64,000 bases of DNA, taken from Bacteroidota bacterium (lineage in GTDB: Bacteria > Bacteroidota > Bacteroidia > Bacteroidales > Cfx3-03). Both the position numbers and the translations under genes were made by a program. Positions 1 to 8,941 of the stretch are shown in pieces. The stretch is taken from contig JACAUB010000001.1 in the NCBI GenBank assembly GCA_013390605.1, positions 1,280,678 through 1,344,677 of the forward strand, read 5' to 3'. The number at the start of each line of letters is the position of its first letter. Within the stretch, counting starts at the first letter, position 1. A model generated the notes under the pieces. The model saw nothing but the letters and a program-made list of their open reading frames with translations, made no database searches and had not been told where the DNA came from.

Positions 1-67
1 ATGTAATTATGTTGTAATCATAAATGATGATTGTAGCATTTTTGATGGATGTTTGAATATTGCATAC

Positions 68-75
68 TATACTTG
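68..75 (+). promoter_or_regulatory. weak candidate -7 box upstream of susC
   Basis: TATACTTG matches the Bacteroidota -7 consensus TAnnTTTG with one mismatch and lies 66 bases before the SusC start. TTTG at 41-44 is the nearest -33 candidate, but its 23-base spacing is slightly long. The regulatory region may extend upstream of the window. Confidence 0.25.
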
Positions 76-140
76 GTGCACTACTTTAGCCAAAAAATAA
101 TGCCGGCAAAAACAAATAAAAACCAAAAGTCATTCAAATT

Positions 141-3100
141 ATGAAAAGATTACTTTTACTAATTTTCGTTTTACTAACAACCGGGTCATTTGCACAGACC
201 TTTACACTGAAGGGCCTTGTTACCTCTGCAAAAGATGGACAGCCATTAACAGGTGTAACTGTTGTTGTTAAGGGAACCACAAGAGGTTCTATTACCGATG
301 TCGAAGGTAAATATTCCATTAATATTAAAAATGGAGATATTGTTACCTTTTCTTTTATTGGAATGGATACTAAATCTATCCCGGTTGCCAGTAATCAAAA
401 AGTACTTAATGTTTCATTAACTGAAAACATACAACACATTGATGAAGTTGTAGTGGTTGGTTATGGAACTCAAAAGAAGAGTGTAATATCTGGAGCAATT
501 ACCAGTGTTAAAGCTGCTGATCTGGAATCAATGCCTATTTCAAGAATAGAGCAGGCTTTACAGGGACGGACATCAGGATTAACCATTGCTTCCAGTTCAG
601 GACAGCCTGGTGCTTCATCTACAGTTCGTGTTAGAGGAACAACCTCTATCAATGGAAGTGATCCTTTGTATGTAGTGGATGGTGTTTTAATTGATGTAGG
701 TGGTATTGATTATCTGAACCAATCGGATATCGAGTCAATCGAAGTATTGAAAGATGCAGCTTCTGCCGCTATTTATGGAACTAAAGCTGCCAGTGGTGTT
801 ATTTTGATCACTACTAAAAAAGGGAAGAATTCAGGATTAAGTGTTGATTACAATGCCTATTATGGCACGCAAGCTCCAGCTCGTAAATTGGATCTTTTGA
901 ATGCAACACAGTATGCAACGTTGAGAAATGAATCTTCACTTGCTGCAGGAGGTTCGATTTTGTTTCCTAATCCTCAATCACTTGGTGCTGGTACTGACTG
1001 GCAAGGCACAATATTTAATAACAATGCGAAGATTCAAAATCATGAAGTAAGTATTAGTGGCGGTAATGATAAATCGACTTACTATTCATCGTTTGGATAT
1101 TTCAAACAGGACGGTATTGTTGCAACTGCTATTTCTAATTATGAAAGAATTTCACTTCGTTTTAATTCATCTCATAAAGTTAAGAACTGGTTAACCTTTG
1201 GAAACAATCTGGCTTATTCATACATTAAAAGTCAAGGTGGATTAGGAACTAATACTGAGTTTGGAGGGCCTTTGAGCTCTGCTATTAACTTAGATCCTAT
1301 TACGCCTATCGTTATTACTGATCCTACTGTTGCCGGTTCAAATCCTTATAGCACTAATCCTGTTTATCGTGATGCAAACGGAAATCCTTATGGAATTTCT
1401 AAATATGTAGGTCAGGAAATGACAAATCCATTAGCTTATATCAAAACACAAGATGGTAATTATGGCTGGTCGCATAATATGGTTGGTAATGTATTTGCTG
1501 AGATAGAACCTATTAAGGGATTAAAACTGAGATCGAGTATTGGGGCTAAGCTTGCATTTTATGGTGGTGAGTCGTTTGGACAACTATTTTATTTGAGTGC
1601 TACGCAGTCAAATTTAACCAATACCAGTTTCTCAAGAAATACTAATTATGGCTTGCTATGGAACTGGGATAATACAGCATCTTATTCACGTAGCTTTGAT
1701 AAGCACAACCTTTCTATTATGGCTGGTACTGGTGCTCAGAGTAATTCCGCAACAGGATTAAGTGGCACCTATTTAGGTTTACCTGTTTCCTCATTTAGTC
1801 AGGCCTCGATGAATTACAGCCTGCCTACAGCTAATAGAATTGCTGGTGGTTGGGAAAATCAACCCTATAAGCTGAGCTCTTATTTTGGTCGTTTGACATA
1901 TGACTATGCAGGTAAATATTTATTTACAGGTATTCTACGTATTGACGGTTCTTCACGATTTGGTAGCAATAACAAATATGGTAAGTTCCCCTCTGTTTCT
2001 ATTGGATGGAATCCATATCTTGAAGATTTCTGGCCTAAAAATGAGATCATTAATACTTTGAAAGTAAGAGGTTCGTATGGCGTTAACGGTAGTGATAATA
2101 TTGGTGATTTTGCTTTTGTATCTACTATCGGTGGCGGAAGGAATTATGTATTTGGAAATAATGGCGTTGTAATTGGATATAGTCCAAACGCACCTGCTAA
2201 TCCTGATTTGAAATGGGAGCAAACTGTTCAAACCAATATTGGTTTTGATGCTACCATCTTCAATAATTTTAGCTTAACTTTTGATGTTTACAAGAAAAAG
2301 ACTAGCGGTATGTTGCTTCAGGTTCAGTTGCCCCTTTATATCGGTGCTTCCGGACAACCTTGGGGAAATATAGCTGATATGGAAAATAAAGGTATAGAAC
2401 TTGAGTTAGGTTATCATGGAAAAGTTGAAGGTGTTAAGATTGATTTAAAAGCTAACGGTTCTTATTTACAGAATAAGGTAACTTACCTTGGCGCTGATAA
2501 AGACTTCTTAACCGGTGCTAATTTCCAAGCCAGTGCTTATGAAATTAGTCGTACTGCAGTTGGTCAACCAATCGGATCATTCTATGGCTTCGAGACAATG
2601 GGGCTATTTCAAACTCCTGCTGATGTAGCTAATTATAAGAGTTCTACAGGTAAAGTTATTCAACCCAATGCTAAGCCAGGTGATTTCAAATATAAAGACT
2701 TGAATGGTGATGGTGCAATTACATCAGCTGACAGAACCTACATTGGTAATCCTACCCCTGACTTTTCATTCGGATTTACAGCTAATGTAAGTTGGAAGAA
2801 CTTTGATCTTATGTTCTTTGGACAAGGTGTTGCAGGAAACAAGATCTTCCAGGGATTACGTCGTTTAGATATCTTAACGGCAAACTACTCTACTGCAGCC
2901 TTAGGTCGTTGGACTGGTCCTGGGACTTCAAATTCATTCCCACGTCTGACGGATAGTGATGTAAATGGTAACTTCACCAATCCTTCTTCGTTCTATCTGG
3001 AAGATGGTTCATATTTTAGAATCAAGACATTACAACTTGGTTATACTATTTCTAACCAAATTATCAAGAAAGTAGGATTGCAAAAGGCACGTATTTATGT

Positions 3101-3236
3101 TAGCAGCAATAACCTTGCAACATTTACAAAATACACTGGTTACGATCCTGAAATCGGAGGTGGTAGCTATGGTATTGACCGCGGTATCTATCCACAAGCC
3201 CGTTCGTTTATGGTTGGTGTAAATGTAACATTCTAA
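141..3236 (+). CDS. susC: SusC/RagA-family TonB-linked outer-membrane glycan transporter
   Basis: Imports oligosaccharides across the outer membrane using TonB energy, in complex with the SusD protein encoded next. A cleavable signal peptide (residues 1-18, ending in FAQ) is followed by a carboxypeptidase-regulatory-like beta-sandwich (about 20-100). A TonB-box-like stretch EVVVVGYGTQKK comes next, then the plug (about 110-225, with VRVRGTTSINGSDPLYVVDG) and a C-terminal 22-strand barrel ending in the aromatic-rich VGVNVTF. The length of 1031 residues is normal for the family. It opens a co-directional locus of glucan-degrading enzymes, with 18 bases to susD, so the imported glycan is inferred to be a beta-glucan oligosaccharide. 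The substrate is not readable from SusC alone. Confidence 0.96.
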   Translation: MKRLLLLIFVLLTTGSFAQTFTLKGLVTSAKDGQPLTGVTVVVKGTTRGSITDVEGKYSINIKNGDIVTFSFIGMDTKSIPVASNQKVLNVSLTENIQHIDEVVVVGYGTQKKSVISGAITSVKAADLESMPISRIEQALQGRTSGLTIASSSGQPGASSTVRVRGTTSINGSDPLYVVDGVLIDVGGIDYLNQSDIESIEVLKDAASAAIYGTKAASGVILITTKKGKNSGLSVDYNAYYGTQAPARKLDLLNATQYATLRNESSLAAGGSILFPNPQSLGAGTDWQGTIFNNNAKIQNHEVSISGGNDKSTYYSSFGYFKQDGIVATAISNYERISLRFNSSHKVKNWLTFGNNLAYSYIKSQGGLGTNTEFGGPLSSAINLDPITPIVITDPTVAGSNPYSTNPVYRDANGNPYGISKYVGQEMTNPLAYIKTQDGNYGWSHNMVGNVFAEIEPIKGLKLRSSIGAKLAFYGGESFGQLFYLSATQSNLTNTSFSRNTNYGLLWNWDNTASYSRSFDKHNLSIMAGTGAQSNSATGLSGTYLGLPVSSFSQASMNYSLPTANRIAGGWENQPYKLSSYFGRLTYDYAGKYLFTGILRIDGSSRFGSNNKYGKFPSVSIGWNPYLEDFWPKNEIINTLKVRGSYGVNGSDNIGDFAFVSTIGGGRNYVFGNNGVVIGYSPNAPANPDLKWEQTVQTNIGFDATIFNNFSLTFDVYKKKTSGMLLQVQLPLYIGASGQPWGNIADMENKGIELELGYHGKVEGVKIDLKANGSYLQNKVTYLGADKDFLTGANFQASAYEISRTAVGQPIGSFYGFETMGLFQTPADVANYKSSTGKVIQPNAKPGDFKYKDLNGDGAITSADRTYIGNPTPDFSFGFTANVSWKNFDLMFFGQGVAGNKIFQGLRRLDILTANYSTAALGRWTGPGTSNSFPRLTDSDVNGNFTNPSSFYLEDGSYFRIKTLQLGYTISNQIIKKVGLQKARIYVSSNNLATFTKYTGYDPEIGGGSYGIDRGIYPQARSFMVGVNVTF

Positions 3237-3254
3237 TATAAAAAACTCGAAACA

Positions 3255-4760
3255 ATGAAAAACAAACTATTATATTTATTAATGATTGTAGGTGTTGTTC
3301 AATTGAACACCTCCTGTAAGAAGAGCTTTTTGGATGTTACTCCTAAAGGCCTTGATTTGGAATCGAACTATTATCAGAATGCTGATCAGGCTTTTGCCGG
3401 ATTGGTTGCAGCATACAATCCACTGGGCTGGGAGTCAGGTGGTGGAGATAATACCTATATTGACGATTTAGGTGCTTTGAATTCAGCTTCCGATGAATGT
3501 TATGCTGGAGGTGGTGGTGCCACCGATATGGTGTTTTGGCAAGTTTGGAATAATTATACATTAAGTGGTGCAACAGGTCCTCAGGGTGGTTTCTGGGGTA
3601 AGTACTATACCGGAATATATCGTTCTAATCTTATTCTTCAGAAAATAAATGCAGGAGTACCTGGTTTATCTGCTGCTAATAAGTCCCGATATATTGCTGA
3701 AGCTAAGTTTTTGCGCGCTTACTATTATTTCGGATTGGTGAGATTATTTAAAAATGTTCCTCTAATCTTAACTCCTGTTTCTCCAGCTGACTTTTATAAT
3801 GTAGTTCAAGCTAAGCCTGAAGACGTATATGCTCAAGTTGAAAAAGACTTAAAAGAGGCTATTGCTGATTTGCCAAGTGTTGTTCCTTCAACTGAAAATG
3901 GTCGTGTTACTAAAGGTGCTGCTTTAGCATTGATTGGAAAGGCTATTATCTACCAGAATAATAATAGCCGTATGCAAGAGGCTGCGAACTATTTGGAACA
4001 GGTAAATACTTCTCCAAATTATGGCTTACTATCTGACTTTGGTGCCATTTTTAGTCCTGATAATAAATTCAACAAAGAATCTATCTTTGAAATTTATCAT
4101 ACTGGTACACAAAATGCTGGTTGGGGTAACTGGAATCAATTTTTGGGAAATGTTTATGTAAATATGGTTGGTCCACGTAGTTATAGTGGTCCTACATATT
4201 GGTCAGGTGGTTGGAGTTTTAATCCGATTATCAAGAATTTTGCTACAGCAATGAAGAGTGATCCTCGTTATAAATATACTGTTGTTGATCTAGACAGTAT
4301 TGTTGCAGCCGCTCCTGGTAGAAGTTATATTGCAGGTTATCAGAATACAGGTTTCTTCATTAAGAAGTTTGCTCCATTAGCCCAATATGTTTCTACAACA
4401 GGACAAGCTGAGCTGAACTTTCCAAATGATTATATTGAAATCCGTTTAGCTGATACATATTTACTAGAAGCTGAAGCGTTGGTTCGTAGTGGTACACCTG
4501 GGAAGGCTCAGGCATATCTTGATGCAGTGCGCAAACGTGTTGGTTTGCCATCCGTTCCTGCTACACTTGATAATATTTATAATGAACGTAAACTTGAGCT
4601 TGCTACCGAAGGACATCGTTGGTTTGATTTGGTTCGTACAGGTAAGGCTGCATCAGTATTGGCTTTTAAAGGGTTTAAAGCCGGCACACATGAAGTATTG
4701 CCTCTCCCACTTAAAGAGTTAAATGGGACAAAGCTCGTTCAAAACCCAAACTATAATTAG
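3255..4760 (+). CDS. susD: SusD/RagB-family glycan-binding outer-membrane lipoprotein
   Basis: Surface lipoprotein that caps SusC and captures oligosaccharides. The signal peptide ends in a lipobox (LNTSC, Cys about 21), followed by KKSFLDVTPKG, typical of SusD N-termini. The SusD N-terminal TPR-like region covers about 25-230, with the recurrent AEAKFLRAYYYFGLVRLF motif. The RagB/SusD C-terminal domain runs to the end and includes ERKLELATEGHRWFDLVRTG and a final LVQNPNY, all diagnostic. The 501-residue length is usual. It lies 18 bases after susC and 27 before the next lipoprotein gene, so the three are surely one transcript. Confidence 0.96.
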   Translation: MKNKLLYLLMIVGVVQLNTSCKKSFLDVTPKGLDLESNYYQNADQAFAGLVAAYNPLGWESGGGDNTYIDDLGALNSASDECYAGGGGATDMVFWQVWNNYTLSGATGPQGGFWGKYYTGIYRSNLILQKINAGVPGLSAANKSRYIAEAKFLRAYYYFGLVRLFKNVPLILTPVSPADFYNVVQAKPEDVYAQVEKDLKEAIADLPSVVPSTENGRVTKGAALALIGKAIIYQNNNSRMQEAANYLEQVNTSPNYGLLSDFGAIFSPDNKFNKESIFEIYHTGTQNAGWGNWNQFLGNVYVNMVGPRSYSGPTYWSGGWSFNPIIKNFATAMKSDPRYKYTVVDLDSIVAAAPGRSYIAGYQNTGFFIKKFAPLAQYVSTTGQAELNFPNDYIEIRLADTYLLEAEALVRSGTPGKAQAYLDAVRKRVGLPSVPATLDNIYNERKLELATEGHRWFDLVRTGKAASVLAFKGFKAGTHEVLPLPLKELNGTKLVQNPNYN

Positions 4761-4787
4761 GCTTAAATTTTTTATAAAGATATTGAT

Positions 4788-5756
4788 ATGAAAAAATATT
4801 TTAAATATTCAAATTGGCTGAAGCTTGGATTCGTTTTACTAGCTGTTGGATCTATCTTCTATGCTTGTAAGCCAGACAGTAAAATTGCTGATTTAGGTGC
4901 AAAACCAAAGGCAGACTTTAATATTGTGATGGGTGCTGATGGTCACAGTGTAATGCTTGTAAATAAGTCGAATATTGCTGTTATGCCTTATTGGAAAGCG
5001 GCTGATCTTAATCTTGGTTATTCTGATTTAAAAGGTGATACTATTAAATTGAATTACACTTTTCCTGGTACCTATACCGTTCAACTGTTGGTCGCAGGTT
5101 CAGGTGGATTAGATTCTATCAGTAAGACTGTTACAACTACGAAAGCAGATCCTACTGCTTGTTCGTCAACAAATCCATTGGGTTTTCTTGCATCGTGTAC
5201 ACAGAAAACATGGAAGATGAATCCTGCTCCAGGTGCATTTAAGGTTGGTCAGTTTGCTGGTGGTGGCGAATGGTGGTCAAGCGGTGCACAGGAAGTTATT
5301 GATAGATATTGCGCTTTTAATGACACCTATACTTTTAAGTTTAATGCATCTGGTGATTTTATGTTTGATGATAAAGGTGATTTCTTCTCTGACGGTTATA
5401 TCGGTATCAATCCTACCACGACATGTCAGACAGTAAATCAATATACTACAGCACAGAAACCTTGGGGATCAGGTAACTTTAAGTATGCTGTAATTCCTGG
5501 CGGTGGTATTAAAGGATTAGGGCAAATAAAAGTTATCGGAGTTGGTGCTCACATTGGAATTCCAAAAGCGATTAATAATAATGAAACACCTAATGGTGCA
5601 ACTGCAACTTCGGTTACTTATGATATATGGAGTATGCAGCATGTTACCGATCCAAATGGTGATTATGATTTGCTTATGTTGACACTTCATTATGGTAACT
5701 GGAGTGCTACTGAAGGTTGGTGGACATTTACACTACGTGCAAATTCTGCACAATAA
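4788..5756 (+). CDS. PKD-domain surface glycan-binding lipoprotein
   Basis: Probably the surface glycan-binding protein (SusE/F-position protein) of this locus, helping hold polymeric glucan at the cell surface. A signal peptide with lipobox FYAC (Cys about 27) is followed by a PKD-like Ig fold (about 35-115, with a typical FPGTYTVQLLV strand). The C-terminal region (about 130-322) is rich in Trp and Gly (GGEWWSSG, EGWWTF), in keeping with carbohydrate binding. No catalytic motif is visible. It immediately follows susD, and a 13-bp hairpin lies between it and the first hydrolase gene. The function rests on position and domain type; ligand specificity is unknown. Confidence 0.8.
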   Translation: MKKYFKYSNWLKLGFVLLAVGSIFYACKPDSKIADLGAKPKADFNIVMGADGHSVMLVNKSNIAVMPYWKAADLNLGYSDLKGDTIKLNYTFPGTYTVQLLVAGSGGLDSISKTVTTTKADPTACSSTNPLGFLASCTQKTWKMNPAPGAFKVGQFAGGGEWWSSGAQEVIDRYCAFNDTYTFKFNASGDFMFDDKGDFFSDGYIGINPTTTCQTVNQYTTAQKPWGSGNFKYAVIPGGGIKGLGQIKVIGVGAHIGIPKAINNNETPNGATATSVTYDIWSMQHVTDPNGDYDLLMLTLHYGNWSATEGWWTFTLRANSAQ

Positions 5757-5805
5757 TCCGGACTATCTTAATCGTTTTCATTGTGTATAATAATTGAGTA
5801 ATTTA

Positions 5806-5841
5806 AAATAGCCGGTCAGTTTTTATTATGACCGGCTATTT
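5806..5841 (+). terminator. perfect 13-bp hairpin after the susCD-SGBP genes
   Basis: The arms 5806-5818 and 5829-5841 pair perfectly (AAATAGCCGGTCA / TGACCGGCTATTT) around a 10-base loop. No strong T-run follows on the + strand, so it may be a leaky terminator or an mRNA-stabilising hairpin. It separates the transport/binding genes from the enzyme genes. Confidence 0.7.
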
Positions 5842-5862
5842 ATAACACACAAAAATAGATTC

Positions 5863-7059
5863 ATGAAAAATATTACGCGTTTAACTCTATTAATAGTATC
5901 ACTATTGCTCATTTATTCGTGTAGCAAATCAGATAAATCAACTCCAAAAACTGAACCAATATTGCCCACATTGTCAATTATTGATGTCACTCAGGCACGA
6001 GATAATAAGCTAACTACCAGTTTCCGTTTTTTTATCAATGTAAGTTCTGCCAGTACTCAGAATATTACATTTAATTATACTACTGTTGGAGGAACCGCAA
6101 TATCTAATAATGATTTCACTGCACAATCAGGTGTGGTGACAATAACAGCTGGTCAAACAGTTGGTTATATAGATGTTCCAATAAGAGGTGATAGTTTGCG
6201 TCAGGCCGATCAATATTTCTATGTTCAGATTAGTTCTCCCGCAAATGCTACTATTTCAGGTACAGGTAAAGCAATTGGAACTATACAAAATAAAGGAAAC
6301 TATCTTCCAATAGATAATACAGGCTATACCACACCTTTATCTTATCCTGGTTATACATTGGTCTGGAATGACGAATTTGAGGGTGCTACTTTAGATAGCA
6401 AAATATGGAATTATGAAGTTGGTGGAGGCGGATGGGGAAACCAAGAATTGGAATACTATACATCAAGCACCAATAATTCATATTTAACAAATGGTTGTTT
6501 GGTTATTGAAGCTCGTAAAGAGACGATTGGAACTAATAACTACACGTCGGCACGACTAACCACTCAAAATAAAAAAGAATTTACTTATGGACGTATTGAT
6601 ATACGTGCAAAACTCCCTGTAGCAAAAGGTATGTGGCCTGCATTGTGGATGTTAGGTTCTAATATATCTATGGTCAATTGGCCAAAATGTGGAGAAACTG
6701 ATATTATGGAGCTTATCGGATCTAATCCAAAACAGGTTATAGGTTCTGTTCACTGGGCTCAAAATGATGGAAGTAGTGGAACGATTAATAACGGTTATAG
6801 CTTATCTTCTGGCGATTTCTCTGATAAGTTCCATGTGTTTAGTTTGATTTGGAAACAGAATAATATTCAGATGCTGGTAGATGATCAGGTTTATATGACT
6901 GCTAAAAATACGGATATCACTAATGGGTCATGGCCCTTCAATAGTCCGTCTTTTTTTATCTTTAATGTTGCAGTGGGTGGACAATGGCCGGGTAATCCTG
7001 ATAGCTCAACAATTTTTCCACAAAGAATGCTAGTTGATTATGTTAGAGTATTCCAATAA
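5863..7059 (+). CDS. Calx-beta / GH16 endo-beta-1,3-glucanase lipoprotein
   Basis: Endo-acting laminarinase-type enzyme anchored to the envelope, likely cutting beta-1,3(-1,4)-glucan at the surface before SusCD import. A lipoprotein signal (LLIYSC, Cys about 20) is followed by a Calx-beta domain (about 38-140, with a GTAISNNDFTAQSG strand pair). The GH16 domain covers about 155-398. The catalytic motif ETDIME sits at 278-283, giving nucleophile E278 and acid/base E283. WNDEFEG, GMWPALWMLG and the terminal DYVRVFQ are family hallmarks. It is the first enzyme gene after the hairpin, and the GH5 gene follows 13 bases later. Confidence 0.94.
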   Translation: MKNITRLTLLIVSLLLIYSCSKSDKSTPKTEPILPTLSIIDVTQARDNKLTTSFRFFINVSSASTQNITFNYTTVGGTAISNNDFTAQSGVVTITAGQTVGYIDVPIRGDSLRQADQYFYVQISSPANATISGTGKAIGTIQNKGNYLPIDNTGYTTPLSYPGYTLVWNDEFEGATLDSKIWNYEVGGGGWGNQELEYYTSSTNNSYLTNGCLVIEARKETIGTNNYTSARLTTQNKKEFTYGRIDIRAKLPVAKGMWPALWMLGSNISMVNWPKCGETDIMELIGSNPKQVIGSVHWAQNDGSSGTINNGYSLSSGDFSDKFHVFSLIWKQNNIQMLVDDQVYMTAKNTDITNGSWPFNSPSFFIFNVAVGGQWPGNPDSSTIFPQRMLVDYVRVFQ

Positions 7060-7072
7060 AAAATTGAAACGA

Positions 7073-8854
7073 ATGATTAAGGAAAAAGAATTAAAAGTAA
7101 GTAGTCTCATTTTGTTTCTTTTATTGATAGGAATGAGTTCCGCTCTATTTGCTCAAGGTCTAAAAGCTGATGGAAAGAGAATCATTGATCAAAATGGCAC
7201 CAATATTATATTAAGAGGAATGGGGCTTGGTGGATGGATGATCCAGGAAGGGTACATGCTCGAAACAAGTAGTTTTGCTAATACTCAGTCTAAGATAAAA
7301 GCAAAGATAGAGGACTTAATTGGTCCTTTAAATACGGAAGCTTTTTATGATGCATGGCTTGCAAACCATTGCACAAAAAAGGATATAGATTCATTAGCAG
7401 TCTGGGGTTTTAACTCGATCAGGGTTCCTCTGCATTACAACTTATTTACTTTACCCATTGAAAAAGAATCTGTTGTGAGTAAAAACACATGGTTGTCAAA
7501 AGGATTTACCATAACAGATAGTTTAATAAAATGGTGCTCTGAAAAGAAGATTTATGTGATACTCGATCTACATGGAGCCCCTGGTGGACAGGGACATGAT
7601 GCCGCTATATCTGATTATGATGCGGCAAAACCATCGTTATGGGAGAGTGAAGCAAACAAACAAAAGACAATTGCTCTCTGGGGACGACTGGCAGAACGAT
7701 ATGCAAATGAACCCTGGGTTGGTGGTTATGATTTGATTAATGAAACGAATTGGAACTTTACACCCGGGGAAAACCCAAACGGATTGGTAGAAGCTTCAAA
7801 TACTCCATTGCGTCAACTTTATATTGATATTACAAATGCCATTCGTAAGGTGGATAAAAAGCATATTATTTTTATTGAAGGGAATGGATGGGGTAATAAC
7901 TATAAAGGTCTATTCCCATTGTGGGATGATAATCTTGTTATCAGTTTTCATAAATATTGGAACTACAATGACCAGAATGCGATAGAGCCCTATTTAAAAG
8001 TTCGTAATGAATATAATGTCCCCATCTGGTTAGGCGAATCGGGTGAAAACTCTAACCAATGGTTTACTGATGCTATTCAATTGGTTGAGAATAACAATAT
8101 TGGATGGGCATGGTGGCCGTTAAAAAAAATTAATTCTATTGTAGGACCACTTACGATAAAGAAGACTGACGGATATCAGGCTCTGCTTAGTTACTGGCAA
8201 AATGGAGGTGTAAAACCTTCTGTCGAATCAGCCAAAGCAGCTTTAATGCAACAGGTTGAAAATCTCAAAATTGAAAACTGTCTTTTTCATAAAGATGTAA
8301 TTGATGCCATGTTCAGACAGGTCAAAGATTCAGCAACAAAACCTTTTGCACTTTTGAAGGTTCCTGGCATCGTTGCTGCTACCGATTATGATATGGGGAA
8401 AAATGGAAAAGCTTATTTCGATACCGATATTGCTACTTATCATGTAAATACGGGTAAACACACTTCATGGAATCGTGGATATGCCTATCGAAATGATGGT
8501 GTTGATATTGAAAAGACAGATGATGTAAATCCTAAATCGAAGGGTTATAATATAGGATGGACGGTAGACGGAGAGTGGATGCAATATACATTAGAGGTAG
8601 GTTTATCTGCTAATTATGATGTTGCAATTCGATATGCTGCTTCAATTTCGGGAAGTAAAATCAGACTGCAGGTAAATGGCATAAATGTATCTAATATTGT
8701 GGAGTTACCGTTGACCGGAACTAAGCAGTCGTGGAACGATATTGTCATCAATAATATTAAATTACTAAAGGGAACACAGAGGTTAAGACTGATTTTTGAA
8801 AAAGGGGGTGCTAATATTGGATTCATGCAATTCTCAATCAGTAAAGTGAATTAG
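7073..8854 (+). CDS. GH5-family glucanase with C-terminal CBM6
   Basis: Exported glycoside hydrolase of the GH5 clan-A type, probably acting on beta-glucan. The chosen ATG at 7073 gives a basic N-terminus and signal peptide ending in LFAQ. A start at 7034 would overlap the upstream GH16 gene by 26 bases and add a charged leader. The TIM barrel covers about 25-390: LRGMGLGGW at the start, acid/base E224 in GYDLINETNW, and nucleophile E322 in IWLGESGE. A CBM6-like beta-sandwich follows (about 428-594, GWTVDGEWMQYTLEV). The length of 594 residues fits this architecture. There is no lipobox, so it is probably periplasmic or secreted. The GH5 subfamily and exact linkage cannot be told by eye. Confidence 0.9.
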   Translation: MIKEKELKVSSLILFLLLIGMSSALFAQGLKADGKRIIDQNGTNIILRGMGLGGWMIQEGYMLETSSFANTQSKIKAKIEDLIGPLNTEAFYDAWLANHCTKKDIDSLAVWGFNSIRVPLHYNLFTLPIEKESVVSKNTWLSKGFTITDSLIKWCSEKKIYVILDLHGAPGGQGHDAAISDYDAAKPSLWESEANKQKTIALWGRLAERYANEPWVGGYDLINETNWNFTPGENPNGLVEASNTPLRQLYIDITNAIRKVDKKHIIFIEGNGWGNNYKGLFPLWDDNLVISFHKYWNYNDQNAIEPYLKVRNEYNVPIWLGESGENSNQWFTDAIQLVENNNIGWAWWPLKKINSIVGPLTIKKTDGYQALLSYWQNGGVKPSVESAKAALMQQVENLKIENCLFHKDVIDAMFRQVKDSATKPFALLKVPGIVAATDYDMGKNGKAYFDTDIATYHVNTGKHTSWNRGYAYRNDGVDIEKTDDVNPKSKGYNIGWTVDGEWMQYTLEVGLSANYDVAIRYAASISGSKIRLQVNGINVSNIVELPLTGTKQSWNDIVINNIKLLKGTQRLRLIFEKGGANIGFMQFSISKVN

Positions 8855-8941
8855 CAATCTGGTGATAAATTTATTCATAGCGGATTAATCATAAATGAGC
8901 TTAAAGTATCAATAAGAAGAACTAATAATACAATAAAAAGT

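Noticed and set aside
7034..7073. Upstream start of the GH5 gene
   Set aside because: It would overlap the GH16 gene and place a charged leader before the signal peptide; ATG at 7073 is preferred.
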